Origin: Eximiradius proteiniborus
GTDB lineage: Bacteria > Bacteroidota > Ignavibacteria > Kapaibacteriales > UBA2268
DNA: 40,930 bases
NCBI GenBank assembly: GCA_026415495.1
Contig: JAOAGZ010000018.1
Location: 1-40,930 of the forward strand
Direction: 5' to 3'
Shown: piece by piece, positions 17,022 through 26,164 of the stretch
Layout of the letters: every line of letters begins with the position of its first letter
Numbering within the stretch: position 1 is the stretch's first letter
The notes under the pieces: generated by a model
The model's input: only the letters and a program-made list of their open reading frames with translations
What the model was told of the DNA's origin: nothing
Databases searched by the model: none
Program-made: the position numbers and the translations under genes

Positions 17022-20000
17022 TTATTGCAAGTTTTCCACTTTTTCCAAAGATACAGATACTGTCTTCGATACTCCGACTTCTTGCATTGTAATTCCATAT
17101 AAAGTATTTGCTGCCGACATAGTTTTTTTATTGTGCGTTACGATAATAAACTGCGTATTATTGCTAAACTCTTTGATTAAAGTTAAAAATTTATCTACGT
17201 TCGAATCATCAAGTGGTGCATCCACTTCGTCTAATATACAAAAAGGAGATGGCTTCACTAAATAAATAGCAAACAGCAATGCTATCGCTGTTAATGTTTT
17301 TTCTCCCTGAGATAGTTGTTCTATTGTTATCGGACGTTTATTCGGTGGTTTAGCAATAATTTCAATGTCCGTTTCTAATAATTTTCCCTCGTCAATTTTC
17401 AGTTCAGCTTCTCCTTCCTCACCAAATAAAGTTTTGAATAATCTTTTGAAGTTCTCGTGTATTTGGTGAAATGTTTCCGAAAAATTCTTTTCCGCTGCCT
17501 GATTTATCTCAGCAATTGTTTCTTTCAGTGTTTTTTCAGAATTAAGCAGGTCATTTATTTGATTTTCATAGAAATTCAATCTTTCTGATTCCTTTTCGTA
17601 TTCTTCCAAAGCTAAGAAATTAACATTTCCCAACGATGCGAGTTTGTTTTTTAGCTCAATTACCTTTTCTTTCGCAATATTTATATCGAAATCTTCAGGT
17701 ATCAAAGGCAAATCATCTTCGCAGTTAATTCCAAAATCTTCCGATAGTCTCTCTTTTATTGAATTAAGTTGCACATTAATTTCGCTTATCTTTATATCTG
17801 TCTGATGGATTTGCTCTTTCAATTTATCATATTGATTTCTTAACGAATTTATTGCTTCGGAGTATTGATTAATTTGCTCATTGATTGAATTCTTTTCTGT
17901 TACCAATTTATGATTTCTATCAACTAATTGTTCATATTCTTCCCGGAATTTAATAAGTTCATTAGCTATTTTTTCAGTTTTTTCTTTTAGTTCAACTGCA
18001 ATTCTATCACCATTCAATAATTCATCTTCTTTATCTTTTATTTTGTTTTCGTATGATTTAATACTATTAGCTAATCTTTTAATATCATTTTCGCAAGAAT
18101 TTCTTTCAGAGTTTAATTTCGTCAGTTCAATTTCAGTAGAACGAATTTCATTATCACAATTCTTTACCTTTATTTCTACTTTTGCCAAATTTGATTGTAT
18201 TGCGTTATATTCTTCTTTCTCTTTGGCAAGAGCCTCCGTTGCCTCTTCAATTTGACTTTGAATTGTATCTAATTCAGATTGAATTTCATCAAGCTCCTGC
18301 TCTATTTGCAAATTGCTTTGACTGACAATTTCTAAACTTTGCTCAAACGCCTGTTTTTGCAATTTCGTCTGTGAAATTTTTTGCTCGAAATTCTTCAATC
18401 GTGTTTCTGCTTGTCTTACATTTGAGGTGAGCGATGGCAAGTCAATAAGCGAAAGTTCTTCATTCAGATTTCTTAGCTCTTCATTTAATACCTCAATTTC
18501 CTGAAATATTTTATCAATTTCTTCCTGTGTTTTCTCAATTTTTTCTTTTCTACCAATCTTACTTTGTTTATTCTTTTGCTCCGAACCTCCGAAAATATAA
18601 CCCGACTTATGAACAAACAAGCCGGTTTTCGAAGCACAACAGTCGCACCTCTTTTCTCTTACAAGTTTTAGAGCAGTTTCATCTGTTTCAGCAATCAGGC
18701 AATTCCCAAGAATATTTTGCAGGAATTCTACAATCTTCGGCTCAGCACGAATTATTTGATAAAGAGATTTGCCCTCATCTGCATCACTAATTTTATGCTG
18801 ACTGTCTGTAATTATATCTTTTGCAATAAATGACGCTTGACCTTTTTTCGATTCTTTCAGCAAATTAATTGCCTTCGTTGCCTCATCAACATTTTCAACT
18901 ACAAAGTAATCTCCGATGTAGTTCAAAATTGAAACTAATGCCGTAATATTCTCTTCGTCTGTTGCAACAAGCTCGGCAAGTTGATTTTTGTCGTTCGACT
19001 TGCTCCAACCCGATGAATTGATAAGGAACTGCGATGTTTGATTTGTATCAACAATTGATTTTAAATATTCAAGTGTATTTCTTCTGGCAGAAAGAGCATT
19101 CTTACGATCATTCAACTTATGTTTTACGCTGTCGATGCTGTTTTGCAAAACTGTTTGTCTTTCTTTTTCTTGTGCCAGCAGATTCTCAGCTTCGGACAAT
19201 TCACCGGAAAGTTTATTGTGCATTTCATCAGCGTTCAAAAGTTCTGTTTCTATTGCTTCTATTTGTTTCTTAAGTCTCGATGATTCTTCAAAATTTCCCT
19301 GAACCTTGCGTTCAAGCATTTTCTTTCTATCTGAAATCCGGTTTTGATGATTTTTTAAACTGTTAATTGTGTTCTGCAGAGATAACACTTTTTCGTTTGA
19401 ATAATCGCTTTCTTCCTTTAATTGCCGCAACTCTTGCAGAATGTTCTCTCTGTTTTCCTTGCTTGTCAGTAATTTTTCCTCAAGTTCTTCAATTATTTTA
19501 TTTTTTTCGTTGATTAGAGCTTCGTTTCCCTGAATTTCCAGTTTCAATGATTGAATGCTTTGCTTTGCATTCTCTATTTCGGCTATTATCTTTTCTTTAG
19601 AAGTGCTTAAATTTTTCAGCTTTTCGTCAGAAACTGCAAGCTCTTTTTCAGATGATGCAATCCTATCCTGGAGGCTTGCCTCGTTTGCTATAATTAAATT
19701 ATATTGTTCTTCAGTTATTGCATACCGTTCTTTTAATTTTCGGAGAAATTCTTCTGTTTCTCCAAGTTCGAACTCCATCTTAATTTTCTGCTTGTTTAGC
19801 TCAATCAGTTCATTTTTATATGCTTCAGCTTTATTGTTGAAAAGTGAATAATTGAAAACCAATATCGAGCTATCAAGACCTTTGTATTCAGACATTAAAT
19901 TGTTGTATCGTTTGGTCTTTTGAGCCTGACGTGCCAGAGAAGCTACATTTTTCCTTACCTCTTCCAGAATATCCTGAATACGTGTAATGTCCTCTACAAC

Positions 20001-20549
20001 CGTTTCTAATTTTTTTGCGGCTTCTTTTCTTCTTTGTTTGTATTTCTTTATTCCGGCAGCCTCTTCGAACAAAGCTCGTCTTTCATCGGGTCGCCCGCTC
20101 AATATAGCTTCCACCATTTTCAGTTCAATCACCGAATACGAGTCCGCTCCAAGCCCGGTATCCATAAACAGTTCAACTATGTCTTTTAGTCTGCACTTGC
20201 TTTTATTAATTAAATACTCACTTTCTCCATTTCTAAATAATCGCCTTGTAACTGTAACTTCGCTATATTCACTTGGCAATATTCCTTTTGTATTTTCAAG
20301 TGTTAATGAAACTTCTGCCATACTAAGCGGCTTGCGGTTTTTTGTTCCATTGAAAATCACGTTTTCCATAACATCGGAGCGAAGCACTGAGGTTTTTTGT
20401 TCGCCTAACACCCAACGTATAGCATCAACAATATTTGATTTTCCGCAGCCGTTCGGTCCCACAATTGCAGAAATTCCACCATTAAATTTGAGTTGTGTCT
20501 TCTGAGCAAACGATTTAAATCCAACTATTTCTAATTTACTTAAATACAT
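17022..20549 (-). CDS. smc: Chromosome partition protein SMC
   Basis: 1175 residues from ATG 20549, chosen over an ATG 13 codons upstream because the family begins MYLSKLEIVGFKSF. SMC dimers form rings that organise and segregate the chromosome with ScpA and ScpB. Visible are Walker A GPNGCGKS at 31-38, a first long coiled coil (about 165-500), a hinge (about 510-680), a second coiled coil (about 690-1000), the ABC signature LSQGEK at 1079 and Walker B CILDEVDAP with D1107/E1108. The length is typical. ScpA and ScpB are not adjacent. There is no strong Shine-Dalgarno sequence; a TAATTTTG box lies about 37 nt upstream. Confidence 0.97.
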   Translation of the reverse strand: MYLSKLEIVGFKSFAQKTQLKFNGGISAIVGPNGCGKSNIVDAIRWVLGEQKTSVLRSDVMENVIFNGTKNRKPLSMAEVSLTLENTKGILPSEYSEVTVTRRLFRNGESEYLINKSKCRLKDIVELFMDTGLGADSYSVIELKMVEAILSGRPDERRALFEEAAGIKKYKQRRKEAAKKLETVVEDITRIQDILEEVRKNVASLARQAQKTKRYNNLMSEYKGLDSSILVFNYSLFNNKAEAYKNELIELNKQKIKMEFELGETEEFLRKLKERYAITEEQYNLIIANEASLQDRIASSEKELAVSDEKLKNLSTSKEKIIAEIENAKQSIQSLKLEIQGNEALINEKNKIIEELEEKLLTSKENRENILQELRQLKEESDYSNEKVLSLQNTINSLKNHQNRISDRKKMLERKVQGNFEESSRLKKQIEAIETELLNADEMHNKLSGELSEAENLLAQEKERQTVLQNSIDSVKHKLNDRKNALSARRNTLEYLKSIVDTNQTSQFLINSSGWSKSNDKNQLAELVATDEENITALVSILNYIGDYFVVENVDEATKAINLLKESKKGQASFIAKDIITDSQHKISDADEGKSLYQIIRAEPKIVEFLQNILGNCLIAETDETALKLVREKRCDCCASKTGLFVHKSGYIFGGSEQKNKQSKIGRKEKIEKTQEEIDKIFQEIEVLNEELRNLNEELSLIDLPSLTSNVRQAETRLKNFEQKISQTKLQKQAFEQSLEIVSQSNLQIEQELDEIQSELDTIQSQIEEATEALAKEKEEYNAIQSNLAKVEIKVKNCDNEIRSTEIELTKLNSERNSCENDIKRLANSIKSYENKIKDKEDELLNGDRIAVELKEKTEKIANELIKFREEYEQLVDRNHKLVTEKNSINEQINQYSEAINSLRNQYDKLKEQIHQTDIKISEINVQLNSIKERLSEDFGINCEDDLPLIPEDFDINIAKEKVIELKNKLASLGNVNFLALEEYEKESERLNFYENQINDLLNSEKTLKETIAEINQAAEKNFSETFHQIHENFKRLFKTLFGEEGEAELKIDEGKLLETDIEIIAKPPNKRPITIEQLSQGEKTLTAIALLFAIYLVKPSPFCILDEVDAPLDDSNVDKFLTLIKEFSNNTQFIIVTHNKKTMSAANTLYGITMQEVGVSKTVSVSLEKVENLQ

Positions 20550-20977
20550 ATTTGATATTAATTCACATTCTAATAAATCAAACTTCAAAATTACATTTTT
20601 TTATCGAGAAATTAAATATCCGTCTTAAATAATTATCCACACTCATATGTGTAGTTCCACTTAAATAATTACAGAATATTAATTTTATTTTCTGTTGTCA
20701 TTTTTCTATTTTTCCATTACTGATTAACAAAATATTATAGCAGATGCAACAAAGTAGCGAATGATGTATAAAACAAATGGAAGCCAACACAAGTGAGATG
20801 TTCATCGTTTGGTTGTTGGAATAACTGCAATATTGGAAAGGCTGGCGGGATTATCGGACATACGATCGTGTCTGTGCTGATAATAGATAGAAAAAAATGT
20901 TCTGTTTAGTAGTAAAATAAAACTTTAAATCAATTGTTTTATATTTTAAGTTCAAGTTTAATTTTTTGAGGTGCCCT
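20550..20977. other. 428-bp intergenic region between divergent smc and the receptor operon
   Basis: No convincing gene. The smc promoter box is at 20586. The 12-mer CTTAAATAATTA occurs twice, at 20624-20635 and 20660-20671, 36 bp apart. The part at about 20740-20890 is less AT-rich than its flanks and contains the palindrome ACGATCGT, but its short reading frames match nothing I know. It could be a promoter/regulator region for the downstream outer-membrane protein and sensor genes, or a degraded gene. Confidence 0.5.
20586..20593 (-). promoter_or_regulatory. Possible -7 box (TAATTTTG) before smc
   Basis: On the minus strand TAATTTTG lies 37 nt before the smc ATG. A TTTA, not TTTG, lies 19 nt further upstream, so it is a partial match to TTTG-N20-TAnnTTTG. 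Confidence 0.4.
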
Positions 20978-21751
20978 ATGAAAAAAATTATCTTCTCCAT
21001 TTTTGCTTTCTCATTAACTATTTTATCTTTTGCTAATATATTTGCAGAAGAGAACAGTCAAAGAGAAAGTTCTTTCAGCGTAACATTGTCTCAGGATCCC
21101 ACTTTGGGATTTTATCCGTCTGTTGCCGGGAGCATTCCAATTGGTGAAAAAACTGACTTCACTTTTTACGGAATTTATTGGACACAAGATGCGTTGGCAG
21201 GCAAACAAGGAGGTTTTAATCTGCTTACAGAATTTGGTTTCGGTCTGAATTTTCTTATGCTTGATGGTGCTGCTTATTTAAATCCGAACATAGGTTTCGG
21301 ACACGGCAATTATCAATCTGGTGGAGGTCGGGCTGTTGTTGGTGATAATATAGTTGCAAGTATTTATGCCGGCTATAGTTTTGATAATTTCAATATCACT
21401 CCTGGAATTATGTATTACAAAAATTTAAGAAATGAAGGTAAAAATACCCCACTATATCATTTATTTGAGTATTTCTTGAAATTCAATTATTCAGTCAGCA
21501 AATATGTTACTGCTGGTATATTCTTCGATCACTATTTGTGGGGCGAAGATTATTCCAATATTTATCCAAACAAAGATAAAATTAAATTCAACACATTTTA
21601 TTTTGTTTTTGGTCCCGAGGTAAGTCTGAAGTTTAAAGACAATGCTTCAGTTACATTTTCATTAGGTCCGAATTTAGTTGATCATTTGAACAAAGCAGAT
21701 AATAAAAAAGTTAGAGATTATTACAAACTTTCCACAACAGTTGGTTTTTAA
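20978..21751 (+). CDS. Secreted beta-barrel-like outer-membrane protein, family uncertain
   Basis: 257 residues from ATG 20978, which has GAGGTG at 20968-20973. Residues 1-23 are a signal peptide (MKKIIFSIFAFSLTILSFAN). The rest is a series of short amphipathic strands with glycine and aromatic residues, ending in TVGF, as in small outer-membrane barrels. The opening SSFSVTLSQDPTLGFYPSVA with FTFYGIYW reminds me of DUF6733-type proteins, but I cannot confirm this. It is the first gene of a four-gene unit: the first sensor gene starts 12 nt after its stop. A role in bringing a ligand to the periplasmic sensor domains encoded downstream is attractive but only inferred. Confidence 0.68.
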   Translation: MKKIIFSIFAFSLTILSFANIFAEENSQRESSFSVTLSQDPTLGFYPSVAGSIPIGEKTDFTFYGIYWTQDALAGKQGGFNLLTEFGFGLNFLMLDGAAYLNPNIGFGHGNYQSGGGRAVVGDNIVASIYAGYSFDNFNITPGIMYYKNLRNEGKNTPLYHLFEYFLKFNYSVSKYVTAGIFFDHYLWGEDYSNIYPNKDKIKFNTFYFVFGPEVSLKFKDNASVTFSLGPNLVDHLNKADNKKVRDYYKLSTTVGF

Positions 21752-21763
21752 TCGGAGGCTACA

Positions 21764-23455
21764 ATGTTTGCCAAAATAAAAAAATCAATAAAATCAAAAT
21801 TATTGATTTTAACTGCTTTAATTTTAATCGTTATTTCGGCAGCGATAATTGTATATTCAACAGTAAATACCAAAAAAATTGCTAAAGAAAACGCTCGCAA
21901 GCTTGCAAAAATTGAAGCAGATAAATTTATTAAAACTTTCAAATCAAAAATCGAAGATGCTTTGCTCACTGTTCGCACTTTGAGCGGTGTTTACTCACAG
22001 GTTAATGCTCAGGAAAATCCGCTTAAAATTTCCCGGCAGGTGAGCAACAATATTCTTCGGGAGCAAATTGAAAGGAACAAGGATTTATATGGTATATATG
22101 TTTCTTGGTTGCCAGATAATTCTTTTGATGGAATGGACAATTTCTATGCTGGCAAAAAGAACGAAACCTTTACCGGTAGATATCTTGCATATCACATAAG
22201 AAAGAATGGGAAAGTTGTGCTTGCCGAGCAAAATCTTCCAGCCGATGAATGGGAATCTGAACAAAAATCAGAATATTTTGGTGAACCACGTCGTAAAATG
22301 AATGAATGCATTACAAACCCATACTGGTTCATCGTAGAAGGTAAAAATATTTTTATGGTTACAGTCGCTTCACCAATTATTGATAACAATAAATTTTACG
22401 GGATAATTAGTGCAGATTTCGAATTAGATTTTATCCAAAATTTCGCTGACAAAGTAGATATTTTTGATAAAACAGGAGTTATTTCAATAATTTCCAACAA
22501 TGGTTCTCTGATTGGTGGAACCGGATTAAGACAATATTTAGGTAAGAGTGTTGATTCCATACCCGAATTTAGCGATCTGCCTTCATTGCTTGAATTAGTG
22601 CAGAAAGGAGCAGAAATAGATACCGTGATAGATGATCGCGTCGAGATTCTATTCCCGGTGCATTTTGGCAAGACTGATACTCCTTGGGCAGCGTTGGTGC
22701 AGGTGCCATTAGAAGTGCCTATGCAAGCTGCAAACAATATGTTGCTGCTGCAGATATTAATATCAGCAATATTAGCGATAATAGGTATTATCCTCACTTA
22801 TTGGTTTGTAAACAGAACCACGAAACCGATAATAGAGTTAGTAGGAATAGCCCGAAATATCAAAGAAGGTCGGATAGATGATGAAATAATAATATCAGGC
22901 GAAGACGAGATAGGTGAGCTTAGCCGTGCCTTCAAAGAGATGTCAAATAAAATACGTGGAATAATAGACGAGATAAACGATTTAGGAGTGAATTTATATA
23001 ATGGTAAGTTGGATTATAGAGCCAGCCTGGAAGGTTATGGTGGAGCATTTGGGGAGTTGGTGAGAAATATAAATGAAGCGATAAACAATATAATTAGACC
23101 TTTGAATGTAGCGGCTGAATATATCGATCGTATCTCTAAGGGCGACATTCCACCAAAGATAGTGGAAGAATATCGTGGCGACTTCAACGAGATAAAGAAC
23201 AACATTAATCAATGTATCGATGCGATAAATTTATTGCTCAAGGATACGTATGAATTGGTCGATAATACTTCGGAAGGTAAAATAACGTATCGGGCAGACG
23301 GTAGCCGTCACCAAGGAGATTTCCGTCGTCTGATAGAAGGGATAAACGCTTCGCTGGATAGACTTGTCGGACTAATCGACAATATGCCCGTTCCTGTGCA
23401 GATAGTAGATAGAAACAACAATGTCCTATATAGGAATAGAACATCATTAGAGTGA
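21764..23455 (+). CDS. Receptor-like sensor 1: double-Cache domain, HAMP array, no output domain
   Basis: 563-residue inner-membrane protein. The first transmembrane helix is at about 13-32. A large periplasmic double-Cache sensor follows (about 37-320, with YGIYVSW and FYGIISADFELDF), then a second helix at about 327-349, HAMP at about 350-403, and a HAMP-array region including the module shared with the next two genes (residues 452-558, nt 23117-23437). The text of the array (RISKGDIPPKI, FNEIKNNINQCIDAINLL) is known from chemoreceptors that continue into PAS and methyl-accepting domains. Here the protein ends RTSLE five residues after the module, within the first PAS-like strand. No signalling domain remains. 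GGAGG precedes the ATG, so it looks expressed. Cache ligands are typically small organic molecules. Confidence 0.85.
   Translation: MFAKIKKSIKSKLLILTALILIVISAAIIVYSTVNTKKIAKENARKLAKIEADKFIKTFKSKIEDALLTVRTLSGVYSQVNAQENPLKISRQVSNNILREQIERNKDLYGIYVSWLPDNSFDGMDNFYAGKKNETFTGRYLAYHIRKNGKVVLAEQNLPADEWESEQKSEYFGEPRRKMNECITNPYWFIVEGKNIFMVTVASPIIDNNKFYGIISADFELDFIQNFADKVDIFDKTGVISIISNNGSLIGGTGLRQYLGKSVDSIPEFSDLPSLLELVQKGAEIDTVIDDRVEILFPVHFGKTDTPWAALVQVPLEVPMQAANNMLLLQILISAILAIIGIILTYWFVNRTTKPIIELVGIARNIKEGRIDDEIIISGEDEIGELSRAFKEMSNKIRGIIDEINDLGVNLYNGKLDYRASLEGYGGAFGELVRNINEAINNIIRPLNVAAEYIDRISKGDIPPKIVEEYRGDFNEIKNNINQCIDAINLLLKDTYELVDNTSEGKITYRADGSRHQGDFRRLIEGINASLDRLVGLIDNMPVPVQIVDRNNNVLYRNRTSLE
23117..23437 (+). 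repeat. 321-nt HAMP-array module, copy 1
   Basis: First of three equal-length in-frame copies (the others are 24541-24861 and 25826-26146). Hand alignment without gaps gives about 41 differences of 321 to copy 2 and 46 to copy 3. Protein differences are 8 of 107 to each. Confidence 0.88.
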
Positions 23456-23550
23456 AAAAATGATTATTTATTTTTAATTCTATGATTTTTAAAAATAATT
23501 AACCGATAATTTCGATTTTTAAGTAATTCCTTTAACCAGAGGGTTTATCT

Positions 23551-24894
23551 ATGAAAAAAATCATGTATAAAATTGTTCTTCTATCTGTTTCTGCAACATT
23601 ATTCACGGGGCTTTTAGTTGGAATTTCGCTTTACTATTTCATTGATAATATTTTTACAACTCAAATCAAGAAAAATACTGATTTATTATATGAAAATTTC
23701 GATAGAGTAATTGTCTATGAGGTTAATACAGTTATCAGTCTGTTGGAAAAAATAAAATCAATGGAAGACAAAGGTGAACTAACTAAAGAACAAGCTCAGG
23801 ATTTTGCAAAAAAAATAATCCGCGATTTAAGATATGAAAAAGAAGGGTATTTCTGGATTGATGATTATGATGGGAATAATGTTGTTTTGCTTGGTAAAGC
23901 TGTCGAGGGAACAAACAGATTAAATCTTCAAGATGTTAAAGGAAAGTACTTAATAAAAGAATTAATTGAAAAAGCTCGTGCAGGCGGTGGTTTCACTGAT
24001 TATTGGTTCCCACGCCCCGGCGACACCGCCGCCGCTCCAAAAAGAGGCTATTCAAAAGCTTTTGAACCATATCGTTGGGTTGTCGGAACAGGTAATTATA
24101 TCGATGATATTGAAAAAATAAATAAACAGAACGTTGAAAAAGCTAACGAAGAAAAAGCTGAGATTTCATTTTATATCGTTGCGATTCTTCTGATTACTAT
24201 TGCTATTGTCATCGTATTATCAATTTTGTTGAGCAAAAAAATATCCAATCCAATTGTTGAAATTACTAATGCCGCTAAAGAACTTTCTAAAGGCAGAATG
24301 GTTGATAATTTACAAGTTAAAACCAAAGATGAAGTTCTTGACTTAGCTAATGCTTTCAATTTGATGAAGTCAAAAATTTCAAAAGTTATAGAAGAAACGC
24401 GTGCTCTGGCAAAAGCCGCAAGCGATGGACGTTTGGATTATCGTGCAAAAGCTCAGGAATTCGAAGGCAGCTATAAGGAAATTGTTGAAGGTATAAACCA
24501 GGCAATAGATAATCTTATCAGACCGCTCAATGTTACTGCTGAGTATATTGATCGTATCTCGAAGGGCGACATTCCACCGAAGATAGAAGAAGAATATCGT
24601 GGCGACTTCAACGAGATCAAAAACAACATTAACCAGTGTATCGATGCCATAAATTTATTGCTCAAGGATACCTATGAATTGGTCGATAATGCAACAGAAG
24701 GACGAATAACCTATCGGGCAAATGGTATCCGCCATTTGGGAGATTTCCGTCGCCTGATAGAAGGAATAAACGCAACGCTGGATAGACTTGTCGGCTTAAT
24801 CGACAATATGCCCGTGCCTGTGCAGATAGTTGATAGAAATAATAATGTGCTGTACAGGAATAATACCAATGAATCATTAATTAAAAATCTATAG
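23551..24894 (+). CDS. Receptor-like sensor 2: single-Cache (sCache_2-like) domain, HAMP array, no output domain
   Basis: 447 residues. Transmembrane helix at about 6-29. The single periplasmic Cache domain at about 30-190 shows YFWIDDYDGNN, GGGFTDYWFPRPG and YRWVVGTGNYID, typical of sCache_2. Second helix at about 205-229, HAMP at about 230-283, then the array with the shared 107-residue module at residues 331-437. The protein ends NTNESLIKNL ten residues after the module, with no PAS, methyl-accepting or kinase domain. A GAGGG stretch before the ATG suggests it is translated. It lies 95 nt after sensor 1 and 7 nt before sensor 3. The alanine-rich patch TAAAPKRG inside the Cache domain is slightly unusual. 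Confidence 0.85.
   Translation: MKKIMYKIVLLSVSATLFTGLLVGISLYYFIDNIFTTQIKKNTDLLYENFDRVIVYEVNTVISLLEKIKSMEDKGELTKEQAQDFAKKIIRDLRYEKEGYFWIDDYDGNNVVLLGKAVEGTNRLNLQDVKGKYLIKELIEKARAGGGFTDYWFPRPGDTAAAPKRGYSKAFEPYRWVVGTGNYIDDIEKINKQNVEKANEEKAEISFYIVAILLITIAIVIVLSILLSKKISNPIVEITNAAKELSKGRMVDNLQVKTKDEVLDLANAFNLMKSKISKVIEETRALAKAASDGRLDYRAKAQEFEGSYKEIVEGINQAIDNLIRPLNVTAEYIDRISKGDIPPKIEEEYRGDFNEIKNNINQCIDAINLLLKDTYELVDNATEGRITYRANGIRHLGDFRRLIEGINATLDRLVGLIDNMPVPVQIVDRNNNVLYRNNTNESLIKNL
24541..24861 (+). repeat. 321-nt HAMP-array module, copy 2
   Basis: Same length and frame as copies 1 and 3, no indels. It differs from copy 3 at about 46 of 321 bases and 11 of 107 residues by hand count. Confidence 0.88.
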
Positions 24895-24901
24895 GTGATC
24901 T

Positions 24902-26164
24902 ATGAAAATTGGGACCAAGCTCACTATTAGTTATGCAACTTTAGGATTATTCTTATTAGTAATGATAATACTTGGTATTTATGTATCCAACCAATTAAAT
25001 TTAAAAATTCAGGCACTAACCTATGAGCATTTTAGAAAAACTACCTGGTCAAATGAAGTAATAGATAATTTAAAATCTGCCGCAATATATCTTCGAAATG
25101 CTATCATTACGAAAAATTTAGATTTAAGAAAACTAGAATTAGAAAAGCTTAAAGGCACTCGGGCAACTGTTTCTTCGAGACTTGATTCATTAACTTTATA
25201 TGTTACAGATAGCAAAGGAAAATCTTTGTTAAATGATTTAGTGGCGATTAGAAAAAAGTATTCTGATGGTCGCAATCAAATTTTAAAATATCTCGAAGAA
25301 AATAACTTAGAGCCTATCGAGAATGTTCTTTTTGGTGATTTCGGCTATAATACAAACCTTTATATTGAAAAAATCAGTGAGATTATTCGATACGAAACTG
25401 AAGAATTTAATAAAACTGCAAAACAATCTGAAGAATTGTATGAAGCACAGCTTCGGACAATGATTATCTTAGGTGTTCTCGCTATTTTAGTTACTATATT
25501 TATTAGTATTTATTTAACTAAATCAATTACTACGCCTATTCGGAAAGCTGTAGACGCTGCAAACAAAATTGCAAATGGTTTTATGGATGTGGATTTAGAG
25601 GTGAAAACTAAAGATGAAACAAGCGATTTGCTGAATTCAATGAAAATTATGCGTAATAATATTAAAAGTTTAGTTGAAGAAATTCATAAAATAGAGATAG
25701 CAGCAATCAATGGTCATCTCGATTCACGAGGCAGAGAAGACGAATATAACGGAGAATACAAAAATATTATTAAAGGATTAAACGAAACTCTGGATGCTAT
25801 TATTAAACCATTGAACGTAACCGCTGAATATATCGATCGTATCTCTAAGGGTGATATCCCACCAAAGATAGTGGAAGAATATCGTGGCGACTTCAACGAG
25901 ATCAAAAACAACATTAACCAGTGTATTGATGCGATCAATTTATTGATAAGAGATACCTATGAATTGGTTGATAATACTTCCGAAGGCAAAATAACCTATC
26001 GGGCAAATGGCACCCGTCATCTGGGGGACTTCCGTCGCCTGATAGAAGGAATCAACACTTCGTTGGATAGACTTGTTGGCTTGATCGACAATATGCCTCT
26101 TCCAGTGCAGATTGTTGATAGAAATAATAATGTCCTGTATAAAAATCAAATTGAGCTTGACTGA
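24902..26164 (+). CDS. Receptor-like sensor 3: four-helix-bundle domain, HAMP array, no output domain
   Basis: 420 residues. Transmembrane helix at about 11-31. The periplasmic all-helical domain at about 35-185 looks like a 4HB_MCP ligand-binding bundle. Second helix at about 187-207, HAMP at about 209-262 (TTPIRKAVDAANKIANG), then the array with the shared module at residues 309-415. It ends QIELD five residues after the module, at the same place as sensors 1 and 2. AGGTGA, overlapping the stop of sensor 2, precedes the ATG, so translation is probably coupled. The 228 nt after its stop hold no PAS or methyl-accepting remnant that I can read, so this is not a simple frameshift splitting a longer gene. 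Confidence 0.85.
   Translation: MKIGTKLTISYATLGLFLLVMIILGIYVSNQLNLKIQALTYEHFRKTTWSNEVIDNLKSAAIYLRNAIITKNLDLRKLELEKLKGTRATVSSRLDSLTLYVTDSKGKSLLNDLVAIRKKYSDGRNQILKYLEENNLEPIENVLFGDFGYNTNLYIEKISEIIRYETEEFNKTAKQSEELYEAQLRTMIILGVLAILVTIFISIYLTKSITTPIRKAVDAANKIANGFMDVDLEVKTKDETSDLLNSMKIMRNNIKSLVEEIHKIEIAAINGHLDSRGREDEYNGEYKNIIKGLNETLDAIIKPLNVTAEYIDRISKGDIPPKIVEEYRGDFNEIKNNINQCIDAINLLIRDTYELVDNTSEGKITYRANGTRHLGDFRRLIEGINTSLDRLVGLIDNMPLPVQIVDRNNNVLYKNQIELD
25826..26146 (+). repeat. 321-nt HAMP-array module, copy 3
   Basis: Third in-frame copy. All copies run from the codon for the E of EYIDRISKGDIPP to the N of NVLY(R/K)N. Outside the module, resemblance between the three genes falls to ordinary HAMP-level similarity. 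Confidence 0.88.

Noticed and set aside
23468-23498. 10-bp inverted repeat TTATTTTTAA/TTAAAAATAA between sensors 1 and 2
   Set aside because: Made only of A and T in a very AT-rich gap with no T tract after it, so too weak to call a terminator.
21764-26164. Calling the three sensor genes pseudogenes of methyl-accepting receptors
   Set aside because: Each has its own ribosome-binding site and an intact frame, all end at the same point, and module differences are mostly synonymous. No output-domain remnant follows any of them.
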